A stretch of DNA of 64,000 nt from Pseudoduganella lutea (GCF_004209755.1 NZ_CP035913.1:4526001-4590000); one strand, 5' to 3'. Counted from the first letter of the stretch, positions 18,387 through 28,630 are shown. Notes: a model not told the origin generated them from the sequence alone. Program-made: numbers and translations.

Positions 18387-19241
18387 CTACCCGATAAAGG
18401 AATCGAATTGCACTTCGAATTCCTGCAGTGCCTTCTGCGCATTCTGCATCTTGCGCCGGAATTCCGGCCCGCGCTGCAAGGCCAGCCCGACCGCCAGCAC
18501 GTCGATGACGACGAGGTAGGCAAGGCGCGCCGAGATCGGCGTGTAAGGGTCGGTGTTGAAGATCAGGTCGATCGGGATCAGTACGGTGCCCAGGTCGGCC
18601 AGCGGCGTGCCGGACGGCGCCAGCACGATCACGTCGGCGCCGCCGTCGCGCGCCAGTTGCGCCGAGCGCACCAGCGCCGGGCTGTTGCCGCGCTGCGAGA
18701 TGGCCACCAGCGCGTCGCCCTTGCGCAGCAGGGCGGCGGCGATGTTGTGGATGGCCGGATCGGAATAGGCGACAGTGGGCACGCCCGAGCGGAAGAACTT
18801 GTGCTGGGCGTCGGCCGCCACGATGCCGGACGTGCCCTGGCCGTAGAACTCGATCTTGTTGGCCAGCGACAGGATATCCAGCGCGCGCTGCACCGGTTCG
18901 TGGTGCAGGTTGTTGCGCAGGTCGAGCAGCGTGTTGATCGACCGGCTGCAGATCTTGTTGATCAGGTCCGCCGCGAGATCGTCCTGCGATGGTGCCTCGT
19001 TCAGGCCCGGCAGCGCCACGGCCAGGCCCTGCGCCAGTTTCAGCTTGAACTCGTGCCATCCGTCGTAGCCGAGCGTGCGGCAGAACCGCACCACGGTTGG
19101 TTCGGACACCTGGGCGCTTTTCGCCAGCGCCGTGATGTTCGAGCTCACCGTGCGCGACGGATTGTCGAGCACGGCCAGTGCCACCTTGCGCTCGGATTTC
19201 GACAGCGAATCGAGCTGGGTGCGGATGGAATCAAGCAGCAT
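18387..19241 (-). CDS. hexR: HexR-type transcriptional regulator (RpiR family)
   Basis: 284 residues: N-terminal RpiR helix-turn-helix (SKSERKVALAVLDNPSR, then EPTVVRFCRTLGYDGW) and a C-terminal SIS sugar-phosphate-binding domain (ISQRGNSPALVRSAQLAR). HexR represses glucose catabolic genes and is released by 2-keto-3-deoxy-6-phosphogluconate in Pseudomonas. The gene follows zwf by 18 nt on the same strand, and lies next to edd-eda and pgi, so its targets are probably this same cluster. The family is certain; the HexR assignment rests on context. Confidence 0.9.
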   Translation of the reverse strand: MLLDSIRTQLDSLSKSERKVALAVLDNPSRTVSSNITALAKSAQVSEPTVVRFCRTLGYDGWHEFKLKLAQGLAVALPGLNEAPSQDDLAADLINKICSRSINTLLDLRNNLHHEPVQRALDILSLANKIEFYGQGTSGIVAADAQHKFFRSGVPTVAYSDPAIHNIAAALLRKGDALVAISQRGNSPALVRSAQLARDGGADVIVLAPSGTPLADLGTVLIPIDLIFNTDPYTPISARLAYLVVIDVLAVGLALQRGPEFRRKMQNAQKALQEFEVQFDSFIG

Positions 19242-19259
19242 GCGTCTTTATCCCTCGCC

Positions 19260-20732
19260 TCAATCCTCTGGCAGCGCTTCTTCGCGCCACTGCAGCCCAT
19301 CCCGCCCGATCAGCGCGGACGAGGCGGCCGGCCCCCACGTGCCCGACGAATAGGGCAGCGGTGCCGTATCGTCCTGCTCCCAGTTGTTCAGGATCGGCTC
19401 GACCCATTCCCAGGCCGCTTCCAGTTCGTCGCCGCGCATGAACAGCGTGAGCTGGCCGCGCAGCACGTCGAGCAGCAGGCGTTCGTAGGCATCCATGCGC
19501 GGCGCCTTGAACGATTCGCGGAAATCGAGTTCCAGCTCGGCCGGCTTCAGGCGCATGCCTTCGCCCGGCGTCTTCGCCATCAGGTTCATGCGCAGGCCCT
19601 CGTCGGGCTGCAGGCGGATCACCAGCGAATTGGGCTGGAAGCTCGACGTTGGCTGCTGGAAGATCGAGTGCGGAATCTGCTTGAAGCGCACCACGATCTC
19701 GGCCAGGCCATCGGCCATGCGCTTGCCGGTGCGCAGGTAGAAGGGCACGCCGGCCCAGCGCCACGTGTCGATCTCCGCCTTCATCGCCACGAAGGTCTCG
19801 GTGCGCGATCCTTGCGGCGCGTCCGGCTCGTCGCGGTAGCTCGGCACCGCCTGGCCGTCCACGTGGCCGGCGCGGTACTGGCCACGCACGATATTCTGCG
19901 CCAGGGTGGTGGGCGTGAAACGCTTCAGCGAGCGCAGTACTTGCAGCTTGGCGTCGCGCACGGCGTCCGGCGATGTCGATGCCGGCGGTTCCATCGCCAC
20001 GATGCACAGCAGTTGCAGCAGGTGGTTCTGCAGCATGTCGCGCAGCGCGCCCGACGTGTCGTAATAGCCGATTCGGTTGCCCACGCCCAGCTTTTCGGCG
20101 ATGGTGATCTGCACGTCCGAGATCCATTCGCGGCGCCACAGCGGCTCGAACAGGATGTTACCGAAGCGCAGCGCCAGCAGGTTCTGCACGGTTTCCTTGC
20201 CCAGGTAGTGGTCGATCCGGTAGATCTGCGATTCCTCGAACACTTCGCCCACTTCGCGGTTGATCTGCTTGGCCGAGGCCAGGTCGCGGCCCAGCGGCTT
20301 TTCCAGCACCACGCGCGAATCGGGCGTGACCAGGCCGTTTTCCTTCAGGTTGTCGCAGATCTGCGCGAACAGCGCCGGCGGCGTGGCCAGGTAGTACACG
20401 CGGGTCAGGCCCGCATCGGTGCGCAGCGCCTCCGCCAGCCCACCGTAGCTGGACGGGTCGCCCGCGTCCACCGCCACGTACACGATGCGGCGCGTGAATT
20501 TTTCCCAGTTCTCGGTGGTGACCTTGGGAGTCTTGATATGCGGACGCGACGTGGTGTTGACCATGTCGATGAATTCTTCCGTGGTGTTCTCGTGCCGGCC
20601 CACGCAAACGATACGGGCGGTCGGGGGCAGGTCGCCGCACACGTCGCGCGAGAACATCGCAGGGAGCAGCTTGCGCATCGAAAGGTCGCCGCTGCCGCCG
20701 AACAGAACCAGGTCAAAATCGGAAAGTGCCAT
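19260..20732 (-). CDS. zwf: Glucose-6-phosphate 1-dehydrogenase
   Basis: 490 residues. Oxidises glucose-6-phosphate to 6-phosphogluconolactone with NADP, entering the Entner-Doudoroff and pentose phosphate routes. Shows the nucleotide motif FGGSGDLSMRKL at the N-terminus and the substrate-binding active-site RIDHYLGKE. ATG at 20732. It is transcribed toward hexR. A candidate HexR operator lies about 80 nt upstream. Confidence 0.97.
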   Translation of the reverse strand: MALSDFDLVLFGGSGDLSMRKLLPAMFSRDVCGDLPPTARIVCVGRHENTTEEFIDMVNTTSRPHIKTPKVTTENWEKFTRRIVYVAVDAGDPSSYGGLAEALRTDAGLTRVYYLATPPALFAQICDNLKENGLVTPDSRVVLEKPLGRDLASAKQINREVGEVFEESQIYRIDHYLGKETVQNLLALRFGNILFEPLWRREWISDVQITIAEKLGVGNRIGYYDTSGALRDMLQNHLLQLLCIVAMEPPASTSPDAVRDAKLQVLRSLKRFTPTTLAQNIVRGQYRAGHVDGQAVPSYRDEPDAPQGSRTETFVAMKAEIDTWRWAGVPFYLRTGKRMADGLAEIVVRFKQIPHSIFQQPTSSFQPNSLVIRLQPDEGLRMNLMAKTPGEGMRLKPAELELDFRESFKAPRMDAYERLLLDVLRGQLTLFMRGDELEAAWEWVEPILNNWEQDDTAPLPYSSGTWGPAASSALIGRDGLQWREEALPED

Positions 20733-20808
20733 GATGGATAGTGTCTATTGGTCTTGATGAGGCGGCGAATTGCGCACCGCTGAAAGCTTACTACCGGAAT
20801 TGCAGGAT

Positions 20809-20837
20809 TTGACGAAAATATACTACAAATTCGTCAA
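20809..20837. promoter_or_regulatory. Candidate HexR operator upstream of zwf
   Basis: TTGACGAA (20809-20816) pairs with TTCGTCAA (20830-20837). Between them, read on the minus strand, is TGTAGTATATTTTCG, which matches 13 of 15 bases of a sequence in front of edd (23617-23631). HexR sites in other proteobacteria are also TGTAGT-like. Inferred by comparison only. Confidence 0.5.
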
Positions 20838-20869
20838 CCCTGCAGCTTCACGGCAGGCTCATGGATGGC

Positions 20870-21799
20870 TTATGGACGATAAGCCGGCTGCTCCAGCCCC
20901 GCCACCGGCACGCGCACGGACAGCACGCGGCCCGACAGTGGATGCTGCGCCAGTTCCGCCGCCGGGCGCTTGCCGGCGGTGGTGATGTACAGCGTGCGCA
21001 GGTCCGTGCCGCCAAACGCCACCATGGTGGGGCAACGCACCGGCAGCGCGATCGCATCGAGCTCTTCGCCGGAGGGCGACAGTTTCACGATGCGCCCGCC
21101 TTCGAACATGGCCACCCAGTAATTGCCTTCGCTGTCGACCGCCGCGCCATCGGGCCGGCCGCCATAGCCGTTATCCTTGTCCATCGAGAACTGGCGCAGT
21201 TCGCGCCCGTTCGACACGGTGCCGCCCGCCAGGTCGAAGTCGTAGCGCGTGATGCGATGCGACGTCGTGTCGGCGTGGTACATCGTGCGGTTGTCCGGGC
21301 TGAATGCGAGGCCATTCGAGTTCGTCATGCCACCGGACCAGGCCAGGCGGACGTGCCCCTTTTCCAGCACGTACATCTCGGCGGCCGGCTGGTCGCGCGG
21401 CTCATAGATCGTGCCGACCCAGAAACGCCCCGCCGCATCGGGCTTGCCGTCGTTGAAGCGGGCTTTGCTGCGATCGAACGGCGAGGGCGCAATGTCGGAG
21501 ATCGCGCCGGCGCCGTTTCCTGCTCCTGTGTCGAGGTGCACGAAGCCGTTGCGGGTGGCGACGACGAGGCCGCCATCGGCATGGCGCGCCAGCGACGACG
21601 GTTCGCTCGTCATGATCCATGACGTGTGCGCGCCGCTGCCGTTGCCGCTATCGATGAGCAGCCGGTGTACGGCAAGGCCATCGATGTCCACCCAGTACAG
21701 TGCCTGCTCGCCCGCGTGCCACAACGGGCCTTCGCCAACCTGCATTGCGCCATCGAAGGCAACGGTGACGTTACTGTCGTTCATTCGATCGTCGCTCAT
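20870..21799 (-). CDS. SMP-30/gluconolactonase family lactonase, probable 6-phosphogluconolactonase role
   Basis: 309 residues of the SMP-30/LRE six-bladed propeller family: [18 protein letters not shown] near the start, [35 protein letters not shown] and [14 protein letters not shown], which carry the family metal ligands. These enzymes open sugar lactones. Its ATG overlaps the pgi stop by 4 nt and zwf follows, and no Pgl-type 6-phosphogluconolactonase is present in the cluster. It may therefore supply the lactonase step between Zwf and Edd; hydrolysis of unphosphorylated gluconolactone is the alternative. Confidence 0.85.
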   Translation of the reverse strand: MSDDRMNDSNVTVAFDGAMQVGEGPLWHAGEQALYWVDIDGLAVHRLLIDSGNGSGAHTSWIMTSEPSSLARHADGGLVVATRNGFVHLDTGAGNGAGAISDIAPSPFDRSKARFNDGKPDAAGRFWVGTIYEPRDQPAAEMYVLEKGHVRLAWSGGMTNSNGLAFSPDNRTMYHADTTSHRITRYDFDLAGGTVSNGRELRQFSMDKDNGYGGRPDGAAVDSEGNYWVAMFEGGRIVKLSPSGEELDAIALPVRCPTMVAFGGTDLRTLYITTAGKRPAAELAQHPLSGRVLSVRVPVAGLEQPAYRP

Positions 21800-23445
21800 T
21801 CGATCTTCGCTCCCTTGGCCATCACGATCAGCCCGTTCGTGGAACTGTCGTGCGCGGCCGGGTCCACGTCGCCTTCGAGCTCGGCCTGGATTTTCTTCGC
21901 CAGCACCTTGCCCAGTTCCACGCCCCACTGGTCGAAGCTGGCGATATCCCACAGCACGCCCTGCACGAACGTCTTGTGTTCGTAGAGCGCGATCAGCGCG
22001 CCGAGCGTGGCCGGCGTCAGGTGTTCCATCAGGATCGTGTTCGACGGACGGTTGCCGGGGAACGTGCGGTGCGGTACCAGTTCGTCGATCTTCGCTTCGG
22101 GCAGGCCTTGCGCGGTCAGTTCGGCGCGCACTTCCTCGGCCGTCTTGCCCTTCATGAACGCTTCCGATTGTGCGAAGCAGTTGGCCAGCAGCGCATCGTG
22201 GTGGCCCGCCAGGTCATGCGTGGGCAGGAGCGCGGCGATGAAGTCGATCGGCACGATGTCGGTGCCCTGGTGCAGCAGCTGGAAATACGCATGCTGCGCA
22301 TTCGTGCCGCACTCGCCCCACACCACCGGGCAGGTGGCGGTATCGACGGGCTGCCCGCCCTTGGTCACGCGCTTGCCGTTGCTTTCCATGTCCAGCTGCT
22401 GCAGGTAGGCGGGGAAGCGGTTCAGGTCCTGGTGGTACGGTGCGATCGACAGCGACGAGGCGCCGATGAATTCCCGGTTCCAGAAACCGATCAATGCCAG
22501 CAGTACCGGCATGTTCTGCTCCAGCGGCGCGGTGCGGAAATGCTCGTCCATCTCGTGCGCACCGGCGAGGAACGTTTCAAAGTAGCCGAAGCCCACGGCC
22601 AGCGCCACGGACAGGCCGATCGCCGACCATACCGAGTAGCGGCCGCCCACCCAGTCCCAGAACGGGAACATGTTGTCCGGATCGATGCCGAACTTCGTGA
22701 CCGCTTCGGTATTGGTGGACACGGCCACGAAATGCCGCGCCAGGTCTTCTTCCTTGCCTTCGCACAGGAACCAGCGGCGCGCGGTCTGCGCGTTGAGCAT
22801 CGTTTCGGCGGTGGTGAAGGTTTTCGAGGCCACGATGAACAGCGTGGTCTCCTGGTTCAGGTTCGTCAGCACCGCATCCATGTCGTGGCCATCCACGTTC
22901 GAGACGAAGTGCATCTTCAGGCGCGGGTGTGCATAGGAACGCAGCGCCAGCACGGCCATCTTCGGCCCCAGGTCGGAGCCGCCGATGCCGATGTTGACGA
23001 TATCGGTGATCGGCTTGCCGCTGTAGCCCAGCCAGTTGCCGTTACGGACGCGGTCCGTGAATGCCTTGATACGGTCGAGCACCGCGTGCACGTCGCCGTT
23101 GATATCCTGGCCATCGACGACAAACTGCTTTCCGCGCGGCATACGCAGGGCCGTATGCAGCACGCTGCGTTGTTCGGTAAGATTGATTTTCTCGCCAGAG
23201 AACATGGCGTCGCGCTGGCCTTCCACCCCGCGTTCGCGGGCCAGGTCGGTCAGCAATTCCACGGTGCGCTGTGAAATGCGGTTCTTTGAATAGTCGAGGA
23301 ACAGGCCGGCGGCATCGACCGTCAGCGTGGGAAAACGCTGCGGTTCGGCGGCGAACAAATCGCGCAGGTGCCAGTCCTTGGCATCGGCAGCATGGGATTG
23401 CAGGGCCTGGTAGGCGGCGGTGGTGGTAAGCAGTGGCTGGCGCAT
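21796..23445 (-). CDS. pgi: Glucose-6-phosphate isomerase
   Basis: 549 residues. Interconverts glucose-6-phosphate and fructose-6-phosphate. Signature segments include [47 protein letters not shown] and GQLGVELGK-like [13 protein letters not shown] near the C-terminus. First gene of the pgi-lactonase-zwf-hexR strand and divergent from edd. ATG at 23445. Confidence 0.97.
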   Translation of the reverse strand: MRQPLLTTTAAYQALQSHAADAKDWHLRDLFAAEPQRFPTLTVDAAGLFLDYSKNRISQRTVELLTDLARERGVEGQRDAMFSGEKINLTEQRSVLHTALRMPRGKQFVVDGQDINGDVHAVLDRIKAFTDRVRNGNWLGYSGKPITDIVNIGIGGSDLGPKMAVLALRSYAHPRLKMHFVSNVDGHDMDAVLTNLNQETTLFIVASKTFTTAETMLNAQTARRWFLCEGKEEDLARHFVAVSTNTEAVTKFGIDPDNMFPFWDWVGGRYSVWSAIGLSVALAVGFGYFETFLAGAHEMDEHFRTAPLEQNMPVLLALIGFWNREFIGASSLSIAPYHQDLNRFPAYLQQLDMESNGKRVTKGGQPVDTATCPVVWGECGTNAQHAYFQLLHQGTDIVPIDFIAALLPTHDLAGHHDALLANCFAQSEAFMKGKTAEEVRAELTAQGLPEAKIDELVPHRTFPGNRPSNTILMEHLTPATLGALIALYEHKTFVQGVLWDIASFDQWGVELGKVLAKKIQAELEGDVDPAAHDSSTNGLIVMAKGAKIE

Positions 23446-23616
23446 GGGACTTCTGTGTCAGTTTTGGATAGATGAACTATACAGGAAATGGCGGTAACTT
23501 CACTACTAGATGCACTTAAAACGGTAAAATCCGGGCAATCTTCCCTGGGCACCGATGCCTTGTGTCGGGCCATCACTTCGCTCGTAAACCAGCCAGGCAG
23601 CACGCCTCAAGCCTTC

Positions 23617-23631
23617 TGTAGTAAAATTTCG
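23617..23631. promoter_or_regulatory. Candidate HexR operator upstream of edd
   Basis: TGTAGTAAAATTTCG ends 24 nt before the edd ATG and matches the minus-strand sequence in front of zwf at 13 of 15 positions. Its place right ahead of the edd ribosome site suits a repressor site. Confidence 0.5.
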
Positions 23632-23655
23632 GGAATTCATCGATAAGGAAGCATA

Positions 23656-25578
23656 ATGGCCTTGCACCCAGTCCTCGAACAAGTCACTGCACGGATCATC
23701 AAGCGCAGCCGTCCGTCGCGCGGCGCCTACCTGGCGCATCTCGAAGCCGCCCGCATCAAGGGCCGCCCGCAGCGCAGCACGCTCGCCTGCACCAACCTCG
23801 CCCATGGCTTTGCCGCATTCCCGCCCAACGACAAGCTGGTCTTGAAGGAAGTGCAAAAGCCGTCCGTGGCGATCGTCTCGGCGTATAACGACATGCTGTC
23901 GGCGCACCAGCCGTTCGAGCACTTCCCGCCCATCATCAAGGATGCGGTGCGCGAAGTGGGCGCGGTGGCGCAGTTCGCCGGTGGCGTGCCTGCCATGTGC
24001 GACGGGGTAACGCAGGGCCAGCCCGGCATGGAGCTGTCGCTGTTCTCGCGCGACGCCATTGCCATGAGCACCGCGATCGCCATGTCGCACAATATGTTCG
24101 ACTCGGCGGTGTACCTGGGCGTGTGCGACAAGATCGTGCCGGGCCTGGTGATCGGCGCGCTGCACTTCGGCCACCTGCCGGCCGTGTTCGTACCGGCCGG
24201 CCCGATGACGTCCGGCCTGTCGAACAAGGAAAAAGCGGCGATCCGCCAGCGCTACGCGCAGGGCAAGGCCACCCGCGAGGAACTGCTGGAAGGCGAATCG
24301 CAGTCGTATCACGGCCCGGGTACCTGTACCTTCTACGGCACCGCGAACAGCAACCAGATGCTGATGGAGGTGATGGGCCTGCACCTGCCGGGCGCCGCCT
24401 TCATCACGCCCTACACGGAACTGCGCAACCAGCTCACCGTCGCGGCGGCGCAGCGCGCGGCGCAGATCACGGAACTGGGCAACGAATACATCCCGATCGG
24501 CCACGTGGTCGATGAAAAATCGATCGTCAATGCGATCGTGGCGCTGCTCGCCACCGGCGGTTCCACCAACCACACGCTGCACCTGCCGGCCATCGCCCGC
24601 GCTGCCGGCATCCTGATCGACTGGGACGATTTCAACGACCTGTCCGCCGTGGTGCCGCTGCTGGCGCGCATCTACCCGAACGGCGAAGCCGACGTGAACC
24701 ACTTCCACGCGGCCGGCGGCACCGGCTTCGTCATCCGCGAGCTGCTCGATGCCGGCCTGCTGCACGACGACGTGACCACGATCCTCGGCAAGGGCCTGCG
24801 CAACCACTGCAAGGAGCCTTTCCTGGCCGAAGGCGGCAAGGGCGTCGTCTTCAAGGATTCGCCGCTCGTGTCGGGCGACGACAAGGTGGTGCGCACCGCC
24901 GCCGAGCCGTTCTCGAAGGATGGCGGCATGGTCAAGGTCGAGGGCAACCTGGGCCGCGCGATCATGAAAGTGTCGGCCGTGAAGCCGGAACACCGCGCGG
25001 TCGAAGCGCCGGCCCTGGTGTTCAATTCGCAGGAAGATTTCATGGCCGACTACAAGGCCGGCAAGCTCGATCGCGACTTCGTGGCCGTGCTCCGCTTCCA
25101 GGGCCCGCGCGCCAATGGCATGCCGGAACTGCACGCGCTGACGCCGGCGCTGGCCAACCTGCAGGATGCCGGCCGCAAGGTGGCGCTGGTGACCGATGGC
25201 CGCATGTCCGGCGCGTCGGGCAAGGTGCCGGCGGCGATCCACGTGTCGCCCGAAGTGCTGGCCGGCGGCCCGCTGGGCCTGGTGCGCGACGGCGACATCA
25301 TCACCGTCGACGCGGTCACCGGCACGTTCGAAGCCCGGGTCCCGGCGGATGTATGGCACAGCCGCGCGCTGGCGCAGGCCGACCTCACGCCGAGCCACAT
25401 CGGCATGGGCCGCGAACTGTTCTCCATGTTCCGCAACAGCGTGTCGGCAGCGGAAGCGGGGGCGGCCACGTTCCCGCTGCCGTCGCCGATCGATACCACC
25501 GTCGAGCTGCATGGCGGTGACGACGTGGGCAATACCGTGCCCGGTTCCGATGAAGATTTCCTTGCCAAGAAAGCGTAA
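23656..25578 (+). CDS. edd: Phosphogluconate dehydratase
   Basis: 640 residues. Dehydrates 6-phosphogluconate to 2-keto-3-deoxy-6-phosphogluconate, the first committed Entner-Doudoroff step. Member of the IlvD/Edd iron-sulfur dehydratases: [41 protein letters not shown] and [12 protein letters not shown] are all present, with the cluster cysteines in CDG, CDK and GTC. AAGGA precedes the ATG at 23656. Four bases separate it from eda. Confidence 0.97.
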   Translation: MALHPVLEQVTARIIKRSRPSRGAYLAHLEAARIKGRPQRSTLACTNLAHGFAAFPPNDKLVLKEVQKPSVAIVSAYNDMLSAHQPFEHFPPIIKDAVREVGAVAQFAGGVPAMCDGVTQGQPGMELSLFSRDAIAMSTAIAMSHNMFDSAVYLGVCDKIVPGLVIGALHFGHLPAVFVPAGPMTSGLSNKEKAAIRQRYAQGKATREELLEGESQSYHGPGTCTFYGTANSNQMLMEVMGLHLPGAAFITPYTELRNQLTVAAAQRAAQITELGNEYIPIGHVVDEKSIVNAIVALLATGGSTNHTLHLPAIARAAGILIDWDDFNDLSAVVPLLARIYPNGEADVNHFHAAGGTGFVIRELLDAGLLHDDVTTILGKGLRNHCKEPFLAEGGKGVVFKDSPLVSGDDKVVRTAAEPFSKDGGMVKVEGNLGRAIMKVSAVKPEHRAVEAPALVFNSQEDFMADYKAGKLDRDFVAVLRFQGPRANGMPELHALTPALANLQDAGRKVALVTDGRMSGASGKVPAAIHVSPEVLAGGPLGLVRDGDIITVDAVTGTFEARVPADVWHSRALAQADLTPSHIGMGRELFSMFRNSVSAAEAGAATFPLPSPIDTTVELHGGDDVGNTVPGSDEDFLAKKA

Positions 25579-25581
25579 AAC

Positions 25582-26202
25582 ATGAACCTGCTCGACATTA
25601 TGCGTACCTCGGCCGTGATCCCCGTGATCGCGATCGACGATCCCGACCACGCCGTGCCCCTCGCGAAAGCGCTGGTCGCGGGCGGTATCCGCGTGCTGGA
25701 AGTCACGCTGCGCACGCAGCATGGCCTGGCCGCCATCCGCGCCATGAGCGAAGTGGAAGGCGCGATCGTCGGCGTGGGCACGCTGACGCAGCCGGAGGAA
25801 TTCGCCGCGGCGCGCGATGCGGGCGCCGTGTTCGGCGTGTCGCCAGGCTTGACCGATGCGCTGATCGGCGCGGCCAAGTCGTCCGGCCTGCCGCTGCTGC
25901 CGGGCGTGATGACGCCGTCCGAAGTGATGAAGGCGCGTGAACAGGGCTTCAAGCAGTTGAAGCTGTTCCCGGCCGTGCCGGCGGGCGGCGTGGGCATGCT
26001 GAACGGTATCGGCGGGCCGCTGCCGGATATCACGTTCTGCCCCACGGGCGGCATTTCGCAGGAAAACGCGCCGGCCTTCCTGGCGCTGAAGAACGTGGCC
26101 TGCGTGGGCGGTTCGTGGCTCACGCCGAAGGATGCGATGAAGGCGGGCGACTGGGCACACATCACGGCGCTGGCCAAGGCGGCGAGCGCGCTGCGCGGCT
26201 GA
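25582..26202 (+). CDS. eda: KDPG/KHG aldolase
   Basis: 206 residues. Splits 2-keto-3-deoxy-6-phosphogluconate to pyruvate and glyceraldehyde-3-phosphate. Family signatures: VIPVIAIDDP, VLEVTLRT with the catalytic glutamate, and the Schiff-base lysine in QLKLFPA. Follows edd at once and is followed by a hairpin at 26226-26247. Together with zwf, the lactonase and edd it completes the pathway. Confidence 0.97.
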   Translation: MNLLDIMRTSAVIPVIAIDDPDHAVPLAKALVAGGIRVLEVTLRTQHGLAAIRAMSEVEGAIVGVGTLTQPEEFAAARDAGAVFGVSPGLTDALIGAAKSSGLPLLPGVMTPSEVMKAREQGFKQLKLFPAVPAGGVGMLNGIGGPLPDITFCPTGGISQENAPAFLALKNVACVGGSWLTPKDAMKAGDWAHITALAKAASALRG

Positions 26203-26225
26203 TGTCGTTGTAGTCATGCGAACGA

Positions 26226-26247
26226 GACGGCGCCCATGGGCGCCGTC
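26226..26247 (+). terminator. Hairpin after eda
   Basis: GACGGCGCCC followed by ATGGGCGCCGTC forms a perfect 22-nt palindrome 24 nt after the eda stop. The downstream T-run is weak, so it may act as an mRNA-stabilising hairpin or a partial terminator. Confidence 0.6.
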
Positions 26248-26324
26248 CGCATTTCTGCCTGACCGATTGCACAGGCTTGCGAGCGGGGGCTAGAATCAAC
26301 GCATGCCACTCACACGGAGCGCCG

Positions 26325-26780
26325 ATGACCGATCACCGCGACCTGCCCAACCCCGCCTTCACGCCCGGCGGTATTCCCACTCCCGGCTGGCGCTCCGGTA
26401 CCGCCTTGCTCGTGGCTGCCATCGCCGCCGCGGCGCTGGTGGTGCTGGCGCTGTTCTTCTGGCGACAGCAATCCGACCCGGCCTTCGCGCCCGGCCCGCT
26501 GGGCGTGCGCTACGGCGTGCAGTTGCAGAACGGTCAGATGTTCTACGGCGTATTGCGCGAAGTCGGCCCGCGCCATTTGCAACTTGAAGACGTCTACTAC
26601 GTGCAGGCATTCACCGCGCCCGATGGCCGGCAGGGCAACCGCGTCGTCAGCCGCCAGAAAAACGACTGGCACGGGCCCCAAACGATGACGATCCCGCTCG
26701 ACAAGGTGGTCACGATCGAGCAGGTCAGTGGCGCATCGCAACTGGCAAAGCTGATCGAGCAAGATAAAAAAGCGCCCTGA
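26325..26780 (+). CDS. Hypothetical single-pass membrane protein
   Basis: 151 residues, family not recognised by name. One transmembrane helix at about residues 24-46 (TALLVAAIAAAALVVLALFFW), then a roughly 100-residue soluble part with LGVRYGVQLQNGQMFYGVLREVG and VYYVQAF pieces, looking like a small beta-rich domain. ATG at 26325 preceded by ACGGAG at 5 nt spacing. It stands alone between eda and a small gene of similar kind. The function is unknown. Confidence 0.75.
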   Translation: MTDHRDLPNPAFTPGGIPTPGWRSGTALLVAAIAAAALVVLALFFWRQQSDPAFAPGPLGVRYGVQLQNGQMFYGVLREVGPRHLQLEDVYYVQAFTAPDGRQGNRVVSRQKNDWHGPQTMTIPLDKVVTIEQVSGASQLAKLIEQDKKAP

Positions 26781-26887
26781 GCAACAATCCGGCGCGTATT
26801 CCTTGCGCCAGATCAGGGCACGTTCTCCTTTCGGTTCCTACACTCGGGAATTCAAAAATTTCTCTAGAGCACCCCGAAAGGATTTCC

Positions 26888-27130
26888 ATGTCTTCCACGT
26901 TCCGCATCCCATTGCATTCCCTGCGGCTGGCGCTGCCCATTCTCGCGCTCGCGATTGCTGTTGCCTGCGGCGGCCTTGCCTGGCTGCTCACCGTACCGGC
27001 CATGTTCCTGCTGGGCCGCTGGTATGGCGATTCACATGGCCGCCGGCCCGAGCCGCATGACAGCACCGGCAATGCCGAGTATGGCATTGGCGCTGCCCTG
27101 ACCGGCTTTACGCCGGATGGCCGCAAATAA
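26888..27130 (+). CDS. Hypothetical small membrane protein
   Basis: 80 residues with a hydrophobic stretch at about 14-45 (likely two short helices, ALPILALAIAVACGGLA and LLTVPAMFLLG) and a polar Gly/Asp-rich tail. AAGGA sits 7 nt before the ATG. Not recognised as a named family. It is followed by a run of 11-bp tandem repeats. Confidence 0.6.
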   Translation: MSSTFRIPLHSLRLALPILALAIAVACGGLAWLLTVPAMFLLGRWYGDSHGRRPEPHDSTGNAEYGIGAALTGFTPDGRK

Positions 27131-27131
27131 G

Positions 27132-27205
27132 CGCAAATGTCACACGAATCTCACGCCAATCTCGCGCGAATCCATCCGATCCGCGCGAATCTCACGCAAA
27201 TGTCA
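27132..27205. repeat. 11-bp tandem repeat array
   Basis: Units CGCAAATGTCA, CACGAATCTCA, CGCCAATCTCG and CGCGAATCCAT follow head to tail from 27132, then 8 bases, then CGCGAATCTCA and CGCAAATGTCA. Six units keep an 11-bp period, about one helical turn. The array starts just after the stop of the small membrane protein and ends about 170 bp ahead of the PEP-CTERM gene. Confidence 0.8.
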
Positions 27206-27276
27206 CGCATATAAGCCGATAAATAAACGTCACGACAATGAGTGTCGCTATCTGATTACATTTTTGCCATAATTTA

Positions 27277-27306
27277 TTGATAATAATTTCCTGTTGACGG
27301 TATGAT
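27277..27306 (+). promoter_or_regulatory. Possible sigma-70 promoter of the PEP-CTERM gene
   Basis: TTGATA at 27277-27282 and TATGAT at 27301-27306 are 18 nt apart in an AT-rich stretch about 70 nt before the ATG. The match is moderate. Confidence 0.35.
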
Positions 27307-27374
27307 AATGCGCCGCCGAAGGCTGGCCAGCCGCGCGGCGGCCCGGCGTTTTCAAAACCATCTCAGGGAATACA

Positions 27375-28613
27375 ATGAAAAAATCTCTTATCGCAATGGC
27401 GGTGTTCGCGGCCTGCGCATCGGGTACGGCTGCTGCCGATACGCTGCTGTCCGGCCTGGGCGGCGACCGCGGTTTCGGCACTCGCATCATGGAACCGAAC
27501 GACGACGAATCTTCCGAGCGCCTGGCACTGCCGTTCCAGATCAATTTCTTCGGCAACGCCTACAACAATTACTGGGTCAATAACAACGGCAATATCTCGT
27601 TCTCCGGCCCGCTGGAAGATTTCACGCCGGCGCTGTTCCCGATTTCCCAGGCCGCGATGATCGCTCCGTACTGGGCCGACGTGGACACCCGCAACCAGGT
27701 GGACAACCTGCCCAATCCGTTCATGAACAACGTCTACCTGGCCAACCCGGACAGCAAGACGGTCGTCGTGACCTGGGATACGGTCGGTTACTACAACCAG
27801 CATAACGACAAGCAGAACACTTTCCAGCTCGTGCTGCGTGACCAGTCGGCCACCAGTGGTCGCGCCGGCGATTTCGACATGGAGTTCCGTTATGGCCAGC
27901 TGCAGTGGACGACGGGCGATGCGAGCGATGGCAGCAACGGCGTGGGCGGCCAGCCGGCGGTGGCCGGCTGGAATGCCGGCGCTGTCACCAATTCCTACTC
28001 GCTGATCGGTTCGGGCACCCAGAACGTGGTGGGCCTGGTCAACGACAGCAATGTGGGCACCGACGGCGTGTGGCGTTTCCAGGTGCGCTCCGAGGAGCTG
28101 CCGGGCAGCGCGCCCTATAACCCCATCCTGCCAGGCAATATCGACGACGGTACCGCCGGCTGGGTCTTCGAGAATATCCCGGTCGGTACAGGCACCCCCG
28201 TATGGATCGATCCGATCGTTGCCACTGGCTACGACTATGCGATCAGCAACGGTCCGCTCGTCAACGGCGTGACGCTGCTGCCGGGCGTGGGCGATGGCCG
28301 TTATGACATCTGGCTGTGGCAAGGCGGCGAATGGCAGCTGTTCGCAGGCGACGTCGCGGGCGGCGAGCACATCGAGTTTGGCCAGTCGGTCGACAAGTTC
28401 CGCGTGACGGGCATCGAAACGTCCGCCGAAGTGAACCCGCTCAGCCCGGTCGCCTTCTCCACCGGCCTGTGGTTCGACAGCATCGGCAACGCCACCGTCA
28501 CGCAGACGGCACTGACGGTGGAAGTTTCCCCGGTACCGGAGCCCGCCACCTATGGCATGCTGGGCGCCGGCCTGGCAGTGCTGGCCATGGCACGCCGCCG
28601 TCGCCGCGGCTGA
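27375..28613 (+). CDS. Nidogen-domain (NIDO) PEP-CTERM exported protein
   Basis: 412 residues. Signal peptide at 1-21 (ends GTAAADT). A NIDO-like domain follows: INFFGNAYNNYWVNNNG and AMIAPYWADVDTRN, as in nidogen and other extracellular adhesion proteins. C-terminal sorting signal VPEPATYG, hydrophobic helix and RRRRRG tail mark it for the EpsH/XrtA exosortase system associated with exopolysaccharide. The exosortase itself is not in the window. Preceded by AT-rich DNA and followed by a strong terminator, so probably a single-gene unit for the cell surface or biofilm matrix. Confidence 0.9.
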   Translation: MKKSLIAMAVFAACASGTAAADTLLSGLGGDRGFGTRIMEPNDDESSERLALPFQINFFGNAYNNYWVNNNGNISFSGPLEDFTPALFPISQAAMIAPYWADVDTRNQVDNLPNPFMNNVYLANPDSKTVVVTWDTVGYYNQHNDKQNTFQLVLRDQSATSGRAGDFDMEFRYGQLQWTTGDASDGSNGVGGQPAVAGWNAGAVTNSYSLIGSGTQNVVGLVNDSNVGTDGVWRFQVRSEELPGSAPYNPILPGNIDDGTAGWVFENIPVGTGTPVWIDPIVATGYDYAISNGPLVNGVTLLPGVGDGRYDIWLWQGGEWQLFAGDVAGGEHIEFGQSVDKFRVTGIETSAEVNPLSPVAFSTGLWFDSIGNATVTQTALTVEVSPVPEPATYGMLGAGLAVLAMARRRRRG

Positions 28614-28630
28614 TCTTCGCAACATCCTTC

